From: Deltaproteobacteria bacterium
Lineage (GTDB): Bacteria > Desulfobacterota > Syntrophia > Syntrophales > JACQWR01
DNA: 64,000 nt
Direction: 5' to 3'
NCBI GenBank assembly: GCA_016209105.1
Contig: JACQWR010000024.1
Location: 124,001 to 188,000, forward strand
Part shown: positions 1 through 8,505 of the stretch, in pieces
Position numbering within the stretch: the first letter of the stretch is position 1
Layout of the letters: the number at the start of each line of letters is the position of its first letter
Made by a program: the position numbers and the translations under genes
The notes under the pieces: generated by a model
Database searches by the model: none
Seen by the model: only the letters and a program-made list of their open reading frames with translations
What the model was told of the DNA's origin: nothing

Positions 1-591
1 AAATGACGCCTTGGCCACATTGGCCCGCAGAAGGACATCCTCATGAACGTAGTTGCCTCGGAGAAACCTGAGCTTGTATTTACTATATTTCAATTTGAGC
101 GAATCAATCTCGTCAATGGACAGTTCGTTGATCAGGACTATGGGCGTTTCTTTCTGAGAGCCGTAAACGGTAAGGCCGGAGATAACCTCCTCGGTATTAT
201 TATTCCAGCCGCAGATAATGATGTGCCCCTTTTCATTGACCGTTTCCAAACCCCTTCCCTCCCTTATCTTTTTCTCCACAAATACGGAAGCAATGGTCGC
301 GGTAAACAGCGACATCAGACCAACACCGGAAAAAATCAGCACCATTCCCACAACTCTTCCGCCCGGCGACAGGGGATACTTGTCCCCGTAACCGACCGTG
401 CCCATCGTCACAATCGCCCACCAGATGCCGTCCCAAAGGGAACCTATGTTGGCATCGCCGTGCGCGTGCTCGAAATAATGAACACCGACGGCGCTCAAAA
501 CAATTAATGCCACCGTAGCGGCAGTAATCTGGAAGAAACGTACGGTTGTCAAATCCCGGAGCGCTTTCAATACTTTCAAAAAAGGCGACAT
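1..591 (-). CDS. Potassium channel protein with RCK/TrkA-N domain (3' end outside window)
   Basis: Reading the minus strand from ATG at 591 gives 197 residues that run off the left edge, so the ORF track missed it. The protein has a first membrane helix at about residues 18-38, a pore loop with the K+ selectivity filter TVGYGD at about residues 65-70, a second membrane helix, and then the start of a nucleotide-binding RCK domain (HIIICGWNNN). This is the layout of two-helix ligand-gated K+ channels that act as tetramers in the inner membrane. It has a complete relative at 21638-22636. The C-terminal half of the RCK domain cannot be seen. Ion and ligand specificity beyond K+ is inference. Confidence 0.85.
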   Translation of the reverse strand, partial: MSPFLKVLKALRDLTTVRFFQITAATVALIVLSAVGVHYFEHAHGDANIGSLWDGIWWAIVTMGTVGYGDKYPLSPGGRVVGMVLIFSGVGLMSLFTATIASVFVEKKIREGRGLETVNEKGHIIICGWNNNTEEVISGLTVYGSQKETPIVLINELSIDEIDSLKLKYSKYKLRFLRGNYVHEDVLLRANVAKASF

Positions 592-636
592 GGGAAGCCT
601 CTCATCCGGGAAATTTGCCCCCGGCAGACGTGGCCG

Positions 637-757
637 CATCCGGCAACAAGCGCGCATTCCCCGCAGCTCATAACGACGGATTTCGCGAGCGAATGCTTAC
701 TGATCCTATTTCTCAAGAATAGAGATTCTCCTCCGTTTGCTCAAGGAGAGCTTCAAC
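637..757 (-). repeat. Dispersed repeat, copy A (near full length)
   Basis: Read on the minus strand it matches the copy at 47387-47506: both begin TTGAAGCTCTCCTTGAGCAA, continue with a GGAGAATCT block and a CATTCGCTCGC block, and end in GGGGAATGCGC. It fills the gap between the K+ channel gene and the end of fusA, where no gene is seen. Confidence 0.7.
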
Positions 758-760
758 ATA

Positions 761-2791
761 TCAGTTCCTGTCGTAGGCAAGGAACTGCATGGAAAATACA
801 GCCCTGCCCTGGGTAGCGGAACGAAGATCGGTAGAATATCCGAACAGAGCCCGCAAGGGGACTTTGGCCCTGATCTCACTGACCGGCCCTTTGGCCATTA
901 CCGCCTGTATTTCCCCTTTCCTGGCATTGATGTCGCCAATGACTTCGCCGATAAATTCGCCGGGAGTGATAATATCCACCATCATGATCGGCTCCAGGAG
1001 AATAGGATCAGCCGCCTGGCAACCGTTCCGAAAGGCGGTTGCCGCCGCGATCCGGTACCCCAGCACCGTGGAATCTCCATCCCGGAAGGATCCGCCTGTC
1101 ATCCAGACCTTGATGTCCACCACGGGATATCCACCCACGACACCGCTCAGCGTCGCTTCCCGGATGCCGTCTTCAACCGCTGCAAGGAATTCTTCGGAAA
1201 GCAGCGGTTCTTCCATCTGCCGGAAGATAGTGATGCCGCTCCCCCTCTCTGACGGCTCCAGCGTAAGCTTCACGTGGCCGAAATGCGTCTTCTCCCCCAG
1301 TTCCTTCTCGAAACGCCCTTCCGTCTCAACCGTTTTCTGAATCGTTTCCCGGTAAACCACCCTCGGCCTGCCTACGTTCACATGGGCATTGAACTCCCGG
1401 GTAAGTCGGTCAATGAGAATCTCCAGGTGGAGTTCCCCCATGCCGGAGAGAACGGTCTGGGCGGTCTCATCCTCGTACTTCACCCTGATCGTGGGATCCT
1501 CTTCCATCAGCTTTACCAAGGCCGTGGTCAACTTCTCCTGATCCGACGGTGTCTTCGCTTCGATTGCCTGACTGATCACCGGCTCATAAAAATCAATGGG
1601 CTCCAGGAGAATCGGGTGCGCCTCGTCGCAGATGGTATCACCCGTCGTGGTATCCTTGAGTCCGATGACGGCGATGATCTCGCCCGCGCCGACCCGCTCC
1701 ACCCGTTCTCGCTTGTTTGCATGCATTTTCAGAAGCCTGGCCACTTTTTCCTTCTTGCGCCTACTGGCATTATAAATCTCCACCCCGGTTTTCATGCTTC
1801 CCGAATAGATTCGCACGTACGTCATCTTCCGGCCCTCGTCCTGCATAACCTTGAAAGCGAGAGCGGCCAGCGGTTCCTTTTCACTGCTTGCGCGCGTCTC
1901 CTCGGCGCCGGTCACGGGATTCACGCCCTTTAGGGGCGGCACCTCTTCCGGGGATGGGAGGTACTGTACGACGGCATCTAAAACCGGCTGAACCCCCTTG
2001 TTTCGCAGCGCCGTGCCGCACATCACGGGCACAACCTTCAGGGAAAGGGTTGCTTTTCGTATGGCATTGTTTATTTCATCAATAGAAATCGCCGCTCCCG
2101 CCAGGTATTTGTCCGCCAACGCGTCATCCACCTCGGCAAGCGTCTCAATCAGTTTGTCCCTCTGTTCATTTACCTCCGCCAAAATAGAATCGGGAATATC
2201 CGAATATGCATAGGACAACCCCTGAGACGCCTCGTTCCAGGTAATGACCCGCCTTCCGATCAGATCCACGACACCTTCAAAATGCTCTTCCGAGCCCAGC
2301 GGTATTTGTATTGCCAGGGGAGTGGAATTGAATCTGTCCGCCATCATCTTGATGGCGCCAAAAAAATCCGCTCCTACCCGGTCCATCTTATTGATGAAGG
2401 CGATCTTGGGAACGCCATACTTGTCTGCCTGGTACCACACGGTCTCCGATTGGGGTTCGACGCCCCCTACCGCGCAAAAGACGACCACCGCCCCGTCAAG
2501 TACCCGCAGGGACCGCTCCACTTCTATGGTAAAATCCACATGGCCGGGGGTATCAATAATATGTATCTCATGATTATTCCAATTGCAGTTGGTGACGGCT
2601 GAGGTGATCGTTATGCCCCGTTCCTGTTCCTGAGGCATCCAGTCCATCACGGCCTCGCCGTCGTGGACCTCTCCCATCTTGTGGGACTTCCCCGTGTAGA
2701 AAATGATCCTCTCCGTAACGGTGGTCTTCCCCGCATCAATGTGGGCCACAATTCCGATATTTCTCATTCTGGAAATTTTTGTCTTCGCCAT
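761..2791 (-). CDS. fusA: Elongation factor G
   Basis: This GTPase drives ribosomal translocation. The P-loop AHIDAGKTT, the G2 region [15 protein letters not shown] and NKMD are all present in the first 150 residues, followed by domain II and the domain III-V region ([15 protein letters not shown]). The length of about 676 residues is slightly below the usual 690-700. The ORF track starts at a TTG (2806); ATG at 2791 gives the usual short MAKTK-type N-terminus and is preferred, although the purine-rich AGAGAGG lies very close to it. It is not next to rpsL, rpsG or tuf, which suggests a stand-alone, perhaps second, EF-G copy. That last point is inference. Confidence 0.93.
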   Translation of the reverse strand: MAKTKISRMRNIGIVAHIDAGKTTVTERIIFYTGKSHKMGEVHDGEAVMDWMPQEQERGITITSAVTNCNWNNHEIHIIDTPGHVDFTIEVERSLRVLDGAVVVFCAVGGVEPQSETVWYQADKYGVPKIAFINKMDRVGADFFGAIKMMADRFNSTPLAIQIPLGSEEHFEGVVDLIGRRVITWNEASQGLSYAYSDIPDSILAEVNEQRDKLIETLAEVDDALADKYLAGAAISIDEINNAIRKATLSLKVVPVMCGTALRNKGVQPVLDAVVQYLPSPEEVPPLKGVNPVTGAEETRASSEKEPLAALAFKVMQDEGRKMTYVRIYSGSMKTGVEIYNASRRKKEKVARLLKMHANKRERVERVGAGEIIAVIGLKDTTTGDTICDEAHPILLEPIDFYEPVISQAIEAKTPSDQEKLTTALVKLMEEDPTIRVKYEDETAQTVLSGMGELHLEILIDRLTREFNAHVNVGRPRVVYRETIQKTVETEGRFEKELGEKTHFGHVKLTLEPSERGSGITIFRQMEEPLLSEEFLAAVEDGIREATLSGVVGGYPVVDIKVWMTGGSFRDGDSTVLGYRIAAATAFRNGCQAADPILLEPIMMVDIITPGEFIGEVIGDINARKGEIQAVMAKGPVSEIRAKVPLRALFGYSTDLRSATQGRAVFSMQFLAYDRN

Positions 2792-2817
2792 ACCTCTCTT
2801 TCGCAACTACTGGCCCA

Positions 2818-2890
2818 TTGAAGCTCTCCGCAGCAAGTTGCGGAGAATCTTCGCTTCTTAAGGAACGGTATCGTTCAGCGACGATTTCAT
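2818..2890 (+). repeat. Dispersed repeat, copy B (5' half)
   Basis: It begins TTGAAGCTCTCCGCAGCAAG and continues GCGGAGAATCTTCG, like the first half of the copies at 42845 and 47387. The right half (GGGGAATGCGCTCGC) is missing. The left part folds into a hairpin (CTCCGC / GCGGAG). It lies between fusA and the GerMN gene and runs into the stop codon of the latter. Confidence 0.6.
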
Positions 2891-3510
2891 CCCTCTTTTC
2901 CCGCCGGCGCAAAAAGTCCCTTATTCAGAACAAAGGGATATCGCATGTCAACATGCCCCTTAAGCGATTCCCGTTCCTTACCGTCAATCAGGACCTTTAC
3001 CCGTTTGATGTCCGGGATATTGGAAACGAGGGTATTCGTCAGGGAATAAATGGTCGCCACCTCGCTGGCACTTCCGCCGGGATGCAGCTTGATCAAATTC
3101 TTGCCGAAATTTACAATAGCGGTTTGGTCCTTTTCAACCGTAATGCTCTCAATATCCGTCTTCTTCGGGAATGTATCAACATGGCCCATTTTGGAACCTT
3201 CCAGCAGGGCCTTTACCAGTTCCTTCGCCTGCCCGGTGGCGTTCTTTTCCTTGACTATATACCTCTTCTCAGGAACCAGAAAACGTTCATTTGCATCGGA
3301 AAAGTAAAGAGTCGCCTCCATCTTTTCTTTGCGGGCAAGGGTTTCCCGTTCAGAAACGGGCGGGTATACAAAATCAAAAAGGCTTACGAAGAAAAAAATC
3401 AAGAATCCGCTGACCGCGCCAACGAGAAGAAAAAGTACCAGGAACTTTGAACTCTTCTTTTTCTTCCTATTTTTTGCTCCCTCATTCTTTTTCTGTTTTT
3501 TAGCGGTCAT
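2887..3510 (-). CDS. GerMN domain-containing membrane-anchored protein
   Basis: A 207-residue protein with a very basic N-terminus (KKQKKNEGAKNRKKKK), one membrane helix at about residues 24-46, and an exported domain of about 130 residues. The part around TLYFSDAN, IVNFGKNL and the TIYSLTNTL block fits the GerMN fold, named from spore germination protein GerM but common in non-sporulating bacteria, where it is thought to bind peptidoglycan or other envelope partners. AAAGGAG sits 7 bases before the ATG at 3510, which supports the start. The role is inferred from the family only. Confidence 0.8.
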   Translation of the reverse strand: MTAKKQKKNEGAKNRKKKKSSKFLVLFLLVGAVSGFLIFFFVSLFDFVYPPVSERETLARKEKMEATLYFSDANERFLVPEKRYIVKEKNATGQAKELVKALLEGSKMGHVDTFPKKTDIESITVEKDQTAIVNFGKNLIKLHPGGSASEVATIYSLTNTLVSNIPDIKRVKVLIDGKERESLKGHVDMRYPFVLNKGLFAPAGKEG

Positions 3511-3548
3511 CTTCCCACTCCTTTAAATAAACTTGACCGGGGCGCTCC

Positions 3549-3645
3549 TGCAAGCCCCGCCTTGTAGGCGGGGTTAAGGGGCGCCGCCGCAATGAACAAT
3601 AACATTTCTTACCGAGAAGCCGCGCCCTCAAGGGCGGGGAGCTTC
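3549..3645. repeat. Two GC-rich hairpins, possible relic of a hairpin-ended element
   Basis: The first hairpin (3549-3575) has the stem CCCCGCCT / AGGCGGGG; the second (3616-3645) has the outer stem GAAGC / GCTTC around CGCCC / GGGCG. A relative of the first lies on the minus strand at 47325-47351, where the T-A stem pair has become C-G, a compensatory change. Between the HD gene and the GerMN gene they could also serve as terminator or leader structures. No transposase is present. Confidence 0.5.
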
Positions 3646-3703
3646 ACAAAAACAGGCCTCCCTCCTTAAGCCTAAAATGACCGAGCCGCAAGAAAAACAG
3701 CAG

Positions 3704-4279
3704 TTATCGGTTATTGCCATTTATCCACCAGTCGCTTTTATCCTTGAACCACCAAGCGGAGGAATCTGTTTTCAGGATATTATCCGCCAGCTTTTTTGCC
3801 GTATCCGTATGGAGACGCTGCAGGGCAAACTCAATCCATTCCTTACTGTACTTGTTTCCCAGGTCTCCGTATTCCTTCAACTGCAGAATCAAGGCAAGCT
3901 GATCAGCGTCCCGGGCCAAAAGAGACTCTCTCGTTTTTTTACCATTAAATTCATCAATGGCGCCCTTGATATCTTCACCAAAAAAGAGGGTGTCGGTAAG
4001 TTCCCGGACAGCCTTTTCCTCATCAACGGTCACATACTTTTTGCTCACATAGTTCATGTCTCCCGTTCTCGCCTCGGGAAGATCATGCACCAGACATATT
4101 TTGAGAACCCTGAGTTCATCAACATCCCGCTCCAGCTTACAGAGGGCATAGCCGATGAAGATCGTTCTCAGTATATGCTCGGCCACGGATTCTTTGCCGG
4201 AACCGAGAAACTGAAAGCCGGTCCGCGGGGTTTTATTCAACATGCCCACTTCAAAAAGAAAATTGGTGATATCCTCCAT
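3704..4279 (-). CDS. HD domain hydrolase (YfbR/HDDC2-like)
   Basis: The 191-residue protein carries the HD superfamily metal-binding signature: H in SVAEHILR, the pair HD in CLVHDLPEA, and a later D in LARDADQLALIL. The order and spacing match small 5'-deoxynucleotidase-like HD proteins (YfbR, HDDC2), which hydrolyse nucleoside monophosphates. The length is typical. It starts 1 base after the stop of the small gene at 4281-4493, so the two are probably co-transcribed. The substrate is inferred from the family. Confidence 0.85.
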   Translation of the reverse strand: MEDITNFLFEVGMLNKTPRTGFQFLGSGKESVAEHILRTIFIGYALCKLERDVDELRVLKICLVHDLPEARTGDMNYVSKKYVTVDEEKAVRELTDTLFFGEDIKGAIDEFNGKKTRESLLARDADQLALILQLKEYGDLGNKYSKEWIEFALQRLHTDTAKKLADNILKTDSSAWWFKDKSDWWINGNNR

Positions 4280-4280
4280 G

Positions 4281-4493
4281 CTACTCTCTTTTCATGATCT
4301 TTATTCTGTTTCCCATCATCTCGGAAACTTTTTTCACGTGCATCTGCAGGGCGGCAACTCCTTCAGGTTTCAGGGCCAGTACTTTGTCAAGCTGCCCTTT
4401 CCAGTATTCCAAAACGGATATCTCCGTTTCCTTAATTTTACTGTCCAACTTTGCCTGGAACCCCTTTACAAACTCCGCCTGACTATCACCCAT
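4281..4493 (-). CDS. Small conserved-looking protein of unknown function
   Basis: A 70-residue, lysine-rich, mostly helical protein without a membrane segment or cysteines; I do not recognise it. The start is well supported: AGGAGG lies 9 bases before ATG at 4493, better than the TTG at 4496 used by the ORF track. It is directly followed by the HD hydrolase with a 1-base gap, so it may be translated with it. The text VLEYWKGQLDKVLALKPEGV suggests a coiled or bundled helix. Confidence 0.65.
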   Translation of the reverse strand: MGDSQAEFVKGFQAKLDSKIKETEISVLEYWKGQLDKVLALKPEGVAALQMHVKKVSEMMGNRIKIMKRE

Positions 4494-4687
4494 CAATACA
4501 TACCTCCTCTGGGGCTTCTCGCCCGCAACGCGGGGTTCCCCGGTACGCGTGATTTACCTTACTCCCCTGGCACGCACCATTTCCCTTTCCCCTCGCCTCA
4601 CCACCTTTTTCCCGCAGCACACGGAACATAGCCAACAGGCGATATCTGCATAAGAAAAAGATTATATCACGTAAGCCCGATCTTGCA

Positions 4688-4745
4688 ACATGAATTCGAT
4701 AGCGAGCGCATTCCCCGTAGCGTGCTCAAGGAACGCTTCAATCGG
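4688..4745 (-). repeat. Dispersed repeat, copy C (short form)
   Basis: Read on the minus strand it has the left end (TTGAAGC.TTCCTTGAGCA) joined directly to the right end GGGGAATGCGCTCGCT and ends in GAATTCA, so the middle block is absent. The rest of the 4494-4939 gap holds the promoter listed at 4781 and no visible gene. Confidence 0.65.
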
Positions 4746-4780
4746 ATAACCCCGCCTTTTGAGCGGAAGAGCATCACGGT

Positions 4781-4809
4781 TTGACTTTTCAAGTCAACTA
4801 AGATATGAA
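4781..4809 (+). promoter_or_regulatory. Sigma-70-type promoter with overlapping inverted repeat, upstream of LysM gene
   Basis: TTGACT, a 17-base spacer and TATGAA. The -35 box is part of the inverted repeat TTGACTT-TTC-AAGTCAA, which could be a repressor site. It lies about 130 bases before the LysM start. Spacing supports it, but nothing was tested. Confidence 0.5.
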
Positions 4810-4939
4810 AAACGCACGGTAACTGCGGGCTCGGTGTCCGCTCTGCCCGGAACAAAGGGCATTTGGTCGCGTCATAATTTTCACGGGAATAGGTATGCTC
4901 TCATTTTAAAAAGCCGGTCTGTTCCCAAGGGGGGTAACC

Positions 4940-6619
4940 ATGCACAGGAGACACGTAGGCGGCTGTCTGTTTACCATCGCCATGCTGATTGTGCCCTCGC
5001 TGGCTCTATCCGCCGTGAAGGAGCCTGCCAAGGAGGATACGGCTCATATTTCACTGCAGAAGACCGCGGCAACAAAAAACAAAACAAAGGTCTACCGTGT
5101 TAAAAAAGGCGACTCGATCACAAAAATCATGCAGGGAATGCCCGGGCCGACTGAGCACCGCTACACCAGGGTAAAGGAGCTGAATCCCCGCCTTAAAGAC
5201 ATCAATATGATATATCCTGGGCAGCTGATTATTCTGCCCGCAGAAGATTCGTCCGAGAAAACGAAGGAAGCAGGCTCTCCCTACCTTACCAGGAAAGGTG
5301 ACTCCATCACCCGCATTATCATCCGCACGTTAAGTGTAAAAAACTCCGTGGACGTTTTGAAAATAACCAAACAGATAACGACGCTCAATCCCCAAATTAA
5401 GAATCCCGACAGGATATATCCGGGACAGATCATCATGCTGCCCGAAAAGGAGATTGCAGAACGTGGCGAGGACGCCGTGATCCCGGCTCAAGAAGAAGCG
5501 GTTGTGGCAGAAACCGAGCCTCTTGCCGAAAACAAGACTGCGGAAGAAGAACAACCCGCTGCCATTCAGGAAAAACGTCTTGCCGTAATCGGCCATGTGA
5601 TAAAACAGATGAATGGAAGCTTCATCTCCACGGGGAGCTACTATCTTCCTCTTCCGGAGACGGGAAACGTTGCCATAGACTGCACAGCAATACCCGTTGC
5701 TGAATTAAACGACGGCAGCACAATACTGATAGATTTCGCGAGGCGCTTGCCCGAATCAATGTGGAAAATAATCCAAATGAACTGGAAAAATTACTCCCTG
5801 GTCAGGCCCTCTCCGCGGGAGGATACCGCCGCCACCCTACAGAAAATCATCAATTGCTCTCGAGAATATACTATCGCCAAATTGGGGAAACCGTTATTGA
5901 TCGGCAACAACAGCCGCATTCAGATATCGCCGGATTGGATGATCACCAGAAAAACCCCGACCGGCGACAGTCCTTACCGTCAGGGGCTTTTCTTCCTCAG
6001 CGACCTGTCGCAGCAGCTTCCACGACCGCTTATACGCTACGCCGGGAAGAACGGCCTCATCATTACGGAGATCGTGGAAGGAACGGGAATCGCAAACAGA
6101 CAAGATGGCGACAGCGCGTTTTCCGAGATACCGGGCATCAGCGGGGCATCCCCCCTGGATATAACCTACAATCTCCTTTCGTTTCTCGGCTATCAGCCCA
6201 CCAGAGACGCCGATGTCAATATCTTCGACACGGCCAAGGATGGATTCAACCTTACCATAAAAGCCGGGCTCCTGTTGAAAAGCGGCGACCGGAGAATAGT
6301 GTTTCACTCCAAAAAGCTGCCCCAGCAGTTCCTCGATATCCTGAAAGAGGGGAAAACGGAAGTTACCGTCCTCGCGGACAACGAGGCCCGAAGATCGGTT
6401 ATTGAAAAGACGCTCCGGGCAATGAACATTCCCTTTTCCTCGGATAATTTTTCCTTCTCCATTCCCGGAAAAGCGGATAAAGCTCCCGCCACCGTCAGCT
6501 TCCCCGCCCTTAAAGCGGAGAGAGAACAGGGTTCCCTCTACCTGATAAATTTTGCATTGGACCGTGATATCCAGGAATTATTGCGTACACGGTGGGGAAT
6601 GGAAATCGTCACGTACTGA
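4940..6619 (+). CDS. Secreted protein with two LysM domains
   Basis: 559 residues with a Sec signal peptide (about residues 1-25, ending near LALSA). Two LysM modules follow: residues 53-101 (YRVKKGDSITKI to YPGQLIILP) and about 113-170 (LTRKGDSITRI to YPGQIIMLP). LysM binds peptidoglycan or related glycans, so the protein probably sits in the periplasm on the wall. After a Glu/Ala-rich linker (about 180-215) comes a C-terminal region of about 340 residues that I cannot assign. AAGGGGGG with a short spacer precedes the ATG. It is monocistronic, with its stop 21 bases from the convergent DUF4301 gene. Confidence 0.88.
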   Translation: MHRRHVGGCLFTIAMLIVPSLALSAVKEPAKEDTAHISLQKTAATKNKTKVYRVKKGDSITKIMQGMPGPTEHRYTRVKELNPRLKDINMIYPGQLIILPAEDSSEKTKEAGSPYLTRKGDSITRIIIRTLSVKNSVDVLKITKQITTLNPQIKNPDRIYPGQIIMLPEKEIAERGEDAVIPAQEEAVVAETEPLAENKTAEEEQPAAIQEKRLAVIGHVIKQMNGSFISTGSYYLPLPETGNVAIDCTAIPVAELNDGSTILIDFARRLPESMWKIIQMNWKNYSLVRPSPREDTAATLQKIINCSREYTIAKLGKPLLIGNNSRIQISPDWMITRKTPTGDSPYRQGLFFLSDLSQQLPRPLIRYAGKNGLIITEIVEGTGIANRQDGDSAFSEIPGISGASPLDITYNLLSFLGYQPTRDADVNIFDTAKDGFNLTIKAGLLLKSGDRRIVFHSKKLPQQFLDILKEGKTEVTVLADNEARRSVIEKTLRAMNIPFSSDNFSFSIPGKADKAPATVSFPALKAEREQGSLYLINFALDRDIQELLRTRWGMEIVTY

Positions 6620-6640
6620 TGGAGTACGTCTGTATCGCGA

Positions 6641-8242
6641 TTACTCCCCTGCGGGAAGGTGTTGCGGCCTCAGCAGATCATCTATGGTTTTTACGGGATT
6701 AAAAGTCTCCAGAGGCACCTCGACAAAAACGCTGTTCCAGAAGGCCATGGAACCGTTCCACAGGCCGGGGAGTTCCAGCGCCTTTACCTCCCGGCCCCGT
6801 TCGTTTTTCAGTGAAATCGACGCCGCCTCCCGATCGGCAAACCGGCCCAGATCGAACGTGCGGTCCCGATAATCCCGTATGGCGCATACGAGGTCCACGG
6901 GATTGAAATGGGTTGACGATGACCAGAGGTTTTTCTGCGGTTCCGAATCCCCGTCCACTTGAAAAGCCTCAATAATTTGAATAGACCGAACGTCGTCTCT
7001 ATCCACCCAGAAGGGCGCCCCTCCCGGTTCCCCCTCATTTTTGACCATGCCGCAAACACGCAGGGGACGGTTCAACCTATCAAAAAGAACCGTTCGCTTG
7101 TCCGCGGGAGCATAACTCTTAAATCCCTGCGGAAATGCCACGTTGAGTTTTTCCTCGCAAAAAGCCGTCATCTCCGCCAGAGCATGTTCGGAAACCGGCG
7201 CTCCCCCGTCCAGCAGTGATAAATTACGGAATACCTCCTCCTGAAGCACGAGCAAATAGCCAGCCAGCGCCTTTTTATAAAGTACGGTAAGAGGTTTGAG
7301 GCGGTCCGGCACAACATTGTCTATGTTTTTCACAAATATGATGTCTCCGTCGGAGTCGTTCAGATTTGCAAGCAGGGCGCCGTGGCCGCCGGGCCGGAAA
7401 ATGAGAGCCCCTTCCCTGTCCCGCACGGGGCGGTTCGACCGGTCAACCGCGATGGTATTGGTTGATCCCTGTTGCGTGGAAAAGCGAACATCCAGCGTAA
7501 CACGGTGGTTTTTTTCGTAAACCCTTTTGACACGGGAGACAAAGTCCCTTATCCTTTTTTCATGGTTCGGGGAAACGGTGAAGTGAACGCGACAGACATT
7601 GTGCCCGTCACGTCCATACAGAACGGCCTCGACAAGATGCTCCTCCAAGGCCGTGCGGCTGCCGCCGGGATACGCATGGAATTTAATCAGCGCCTTGGGA
7701 AGGTTGGCGTAGTTCAGACCTTTCGGAGTCAGTATATAGGCCAAAATCTCGGCAAATTGTCTTTTTTCCAGCAAGACATCCAGATATTCTCCATGACCGG
7801 CAAGCACCTCCCGGAGGTCTCTTAGAAAAGGCATTTTCCCCAGATCCGCGGCAAACCGAGCGCCACGTTCTTTTGAATCAAAATCTCCGTGTTCAATTCT
7901 CCCCTGCCAGTCTGCAAACATGCGGCTGGCCGCCCCGGATGCAGGAACAAATTTTGATACCGCGCCTTTTTGCACCCACCGGTCATACGTTGCCGCAAGC
8001 CCTTCCCGTTCACCCTCCGAGAGGGTAATGATACCGTCGCCCACGGTAGCGGGCCTTATGAGCGTGACGGGTAAAGACCCTTTCTTAAAGAAATCAATCT
8101 GGGTCAGCACCTGTTCCGGGGTAAGCCCCTCTTGCGCGATCTGCCTGATATCCGCTTCCAAGAACAACTCTCGCGACACCGGATCATCCCCCATCATCCC
8201 TGCCCACACATTCGTCAATACCCATAACCCCCTCGTATCCAC
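6641..8242 (-). CDS. DUF4301 family protein
   Basis: A soluble protein of about 520 residues. The block KFVPASGAASRMF near residue 98, the run LPKALIKFHAYPGGSRTALEEH and the HGALLANLND segment resemble DUF4301, a family of unknown function with nucleotidyltransferase-like features. The true start is uncertain: the ORF track uses GTG at 8242, a TTG at 8218 has AGGGGG nine bases upstream, and tandem ATGs lie at 8197/8194. The small basic gene at 8260-8367 lies just upstream on the same strand. The function is unknown. Confidence 0.75.
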   Translation of the reverse strand: MDTRGLWVLTNVWAGMMGDDPVSRELFLEADIRQIAQEGLTPEQVLTQIDFFKKGSLPVTLIRPATVGDGIITLSEGEREGLAATYDRWVQKGAVSKFVPASGAASRMFADWQGRIEHGDFDSKERGARFAADLGKMPFLRDLREVLAGHGEYLDVLLEKRQFAEILAYILTPKGLNYANLPKALIKFHAYPGGSRTALEEHLVEAVLYGRDGHNVCRVHFTVSPNHEKRIRDFVSRVKRVYEKNHRVTLDVRFSTQQGSTNTIAVDRSNRPVRDREGALIFRPGGHGALLANLNDSDGDIIFVKNIDNVVPDRLKPLTVLYKKALAGYLLVLQEEVFRNLSLLDGGAPVSEHALAEMTAFCEEKLNVAFPQGFKSYAPADKRTVLFDRLNRPLRVCGMVKNEGEPGGAPFWVDRDDVRSIQIIEAFQVDGDSEPQKNLWSSSTHFNPVDLVCAIRDYRDRTFDLGRFADREAASISLKNERGREVKALELPGLWNGSMAFWNSVFVEVPLETFNPVKTIDDLLRPQHLPAGE

Positions 8243-8259
8243 ACGGGATGCACCGAGGG

Positions 8260-8367
8260 TTATTTTCTGGGAATTTTCTTAATCCTCTCCTTCTGAACCT
8301 GTTTCTTTTCCCGCAATAATCGTGAAATGTCCTTTTGTCTTCTCGTAACCGTTCCCTTGGCCATAGT
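8260..8367 (-). CDS. Small very basic protein, 35 residues
   Basis: Not in the ORF track because it is short. From ATG at 8367 (GAGG 8 bases upstream) it reads MAKGTVTRRRQKDISRLL and ends QKERIKKIPRK before a TAA. About 40% of residues are Lys or Arg, with no cysteine or membrane helix. Tiny MAK-type basic proteins like this are common in deltaproteobacteria, but I cannot assign a function; nucleic acid binding is a guess. It lies 18 bases upstream of the longest DUF4301 reading frame and may share its transcript. Confidence 0.5.
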   Translation of the reverse strand, partial: TMAKGTVTRRQKDISRLLREKKQVQKERIKKIPRK

Positions 8368-8505
8368 CAATACCTCAAACAAGAATGGCGCCCATTGCAA
8401 CCCTGGCAAGGCAATACGCTCCCCCAGGGAAGGGGGATGTCCTACAATGCCGACAATCTTGGCTGCCGTTCACGAGGGGGATCGCCGGTTTTCCAATCGG
8501 ATACA

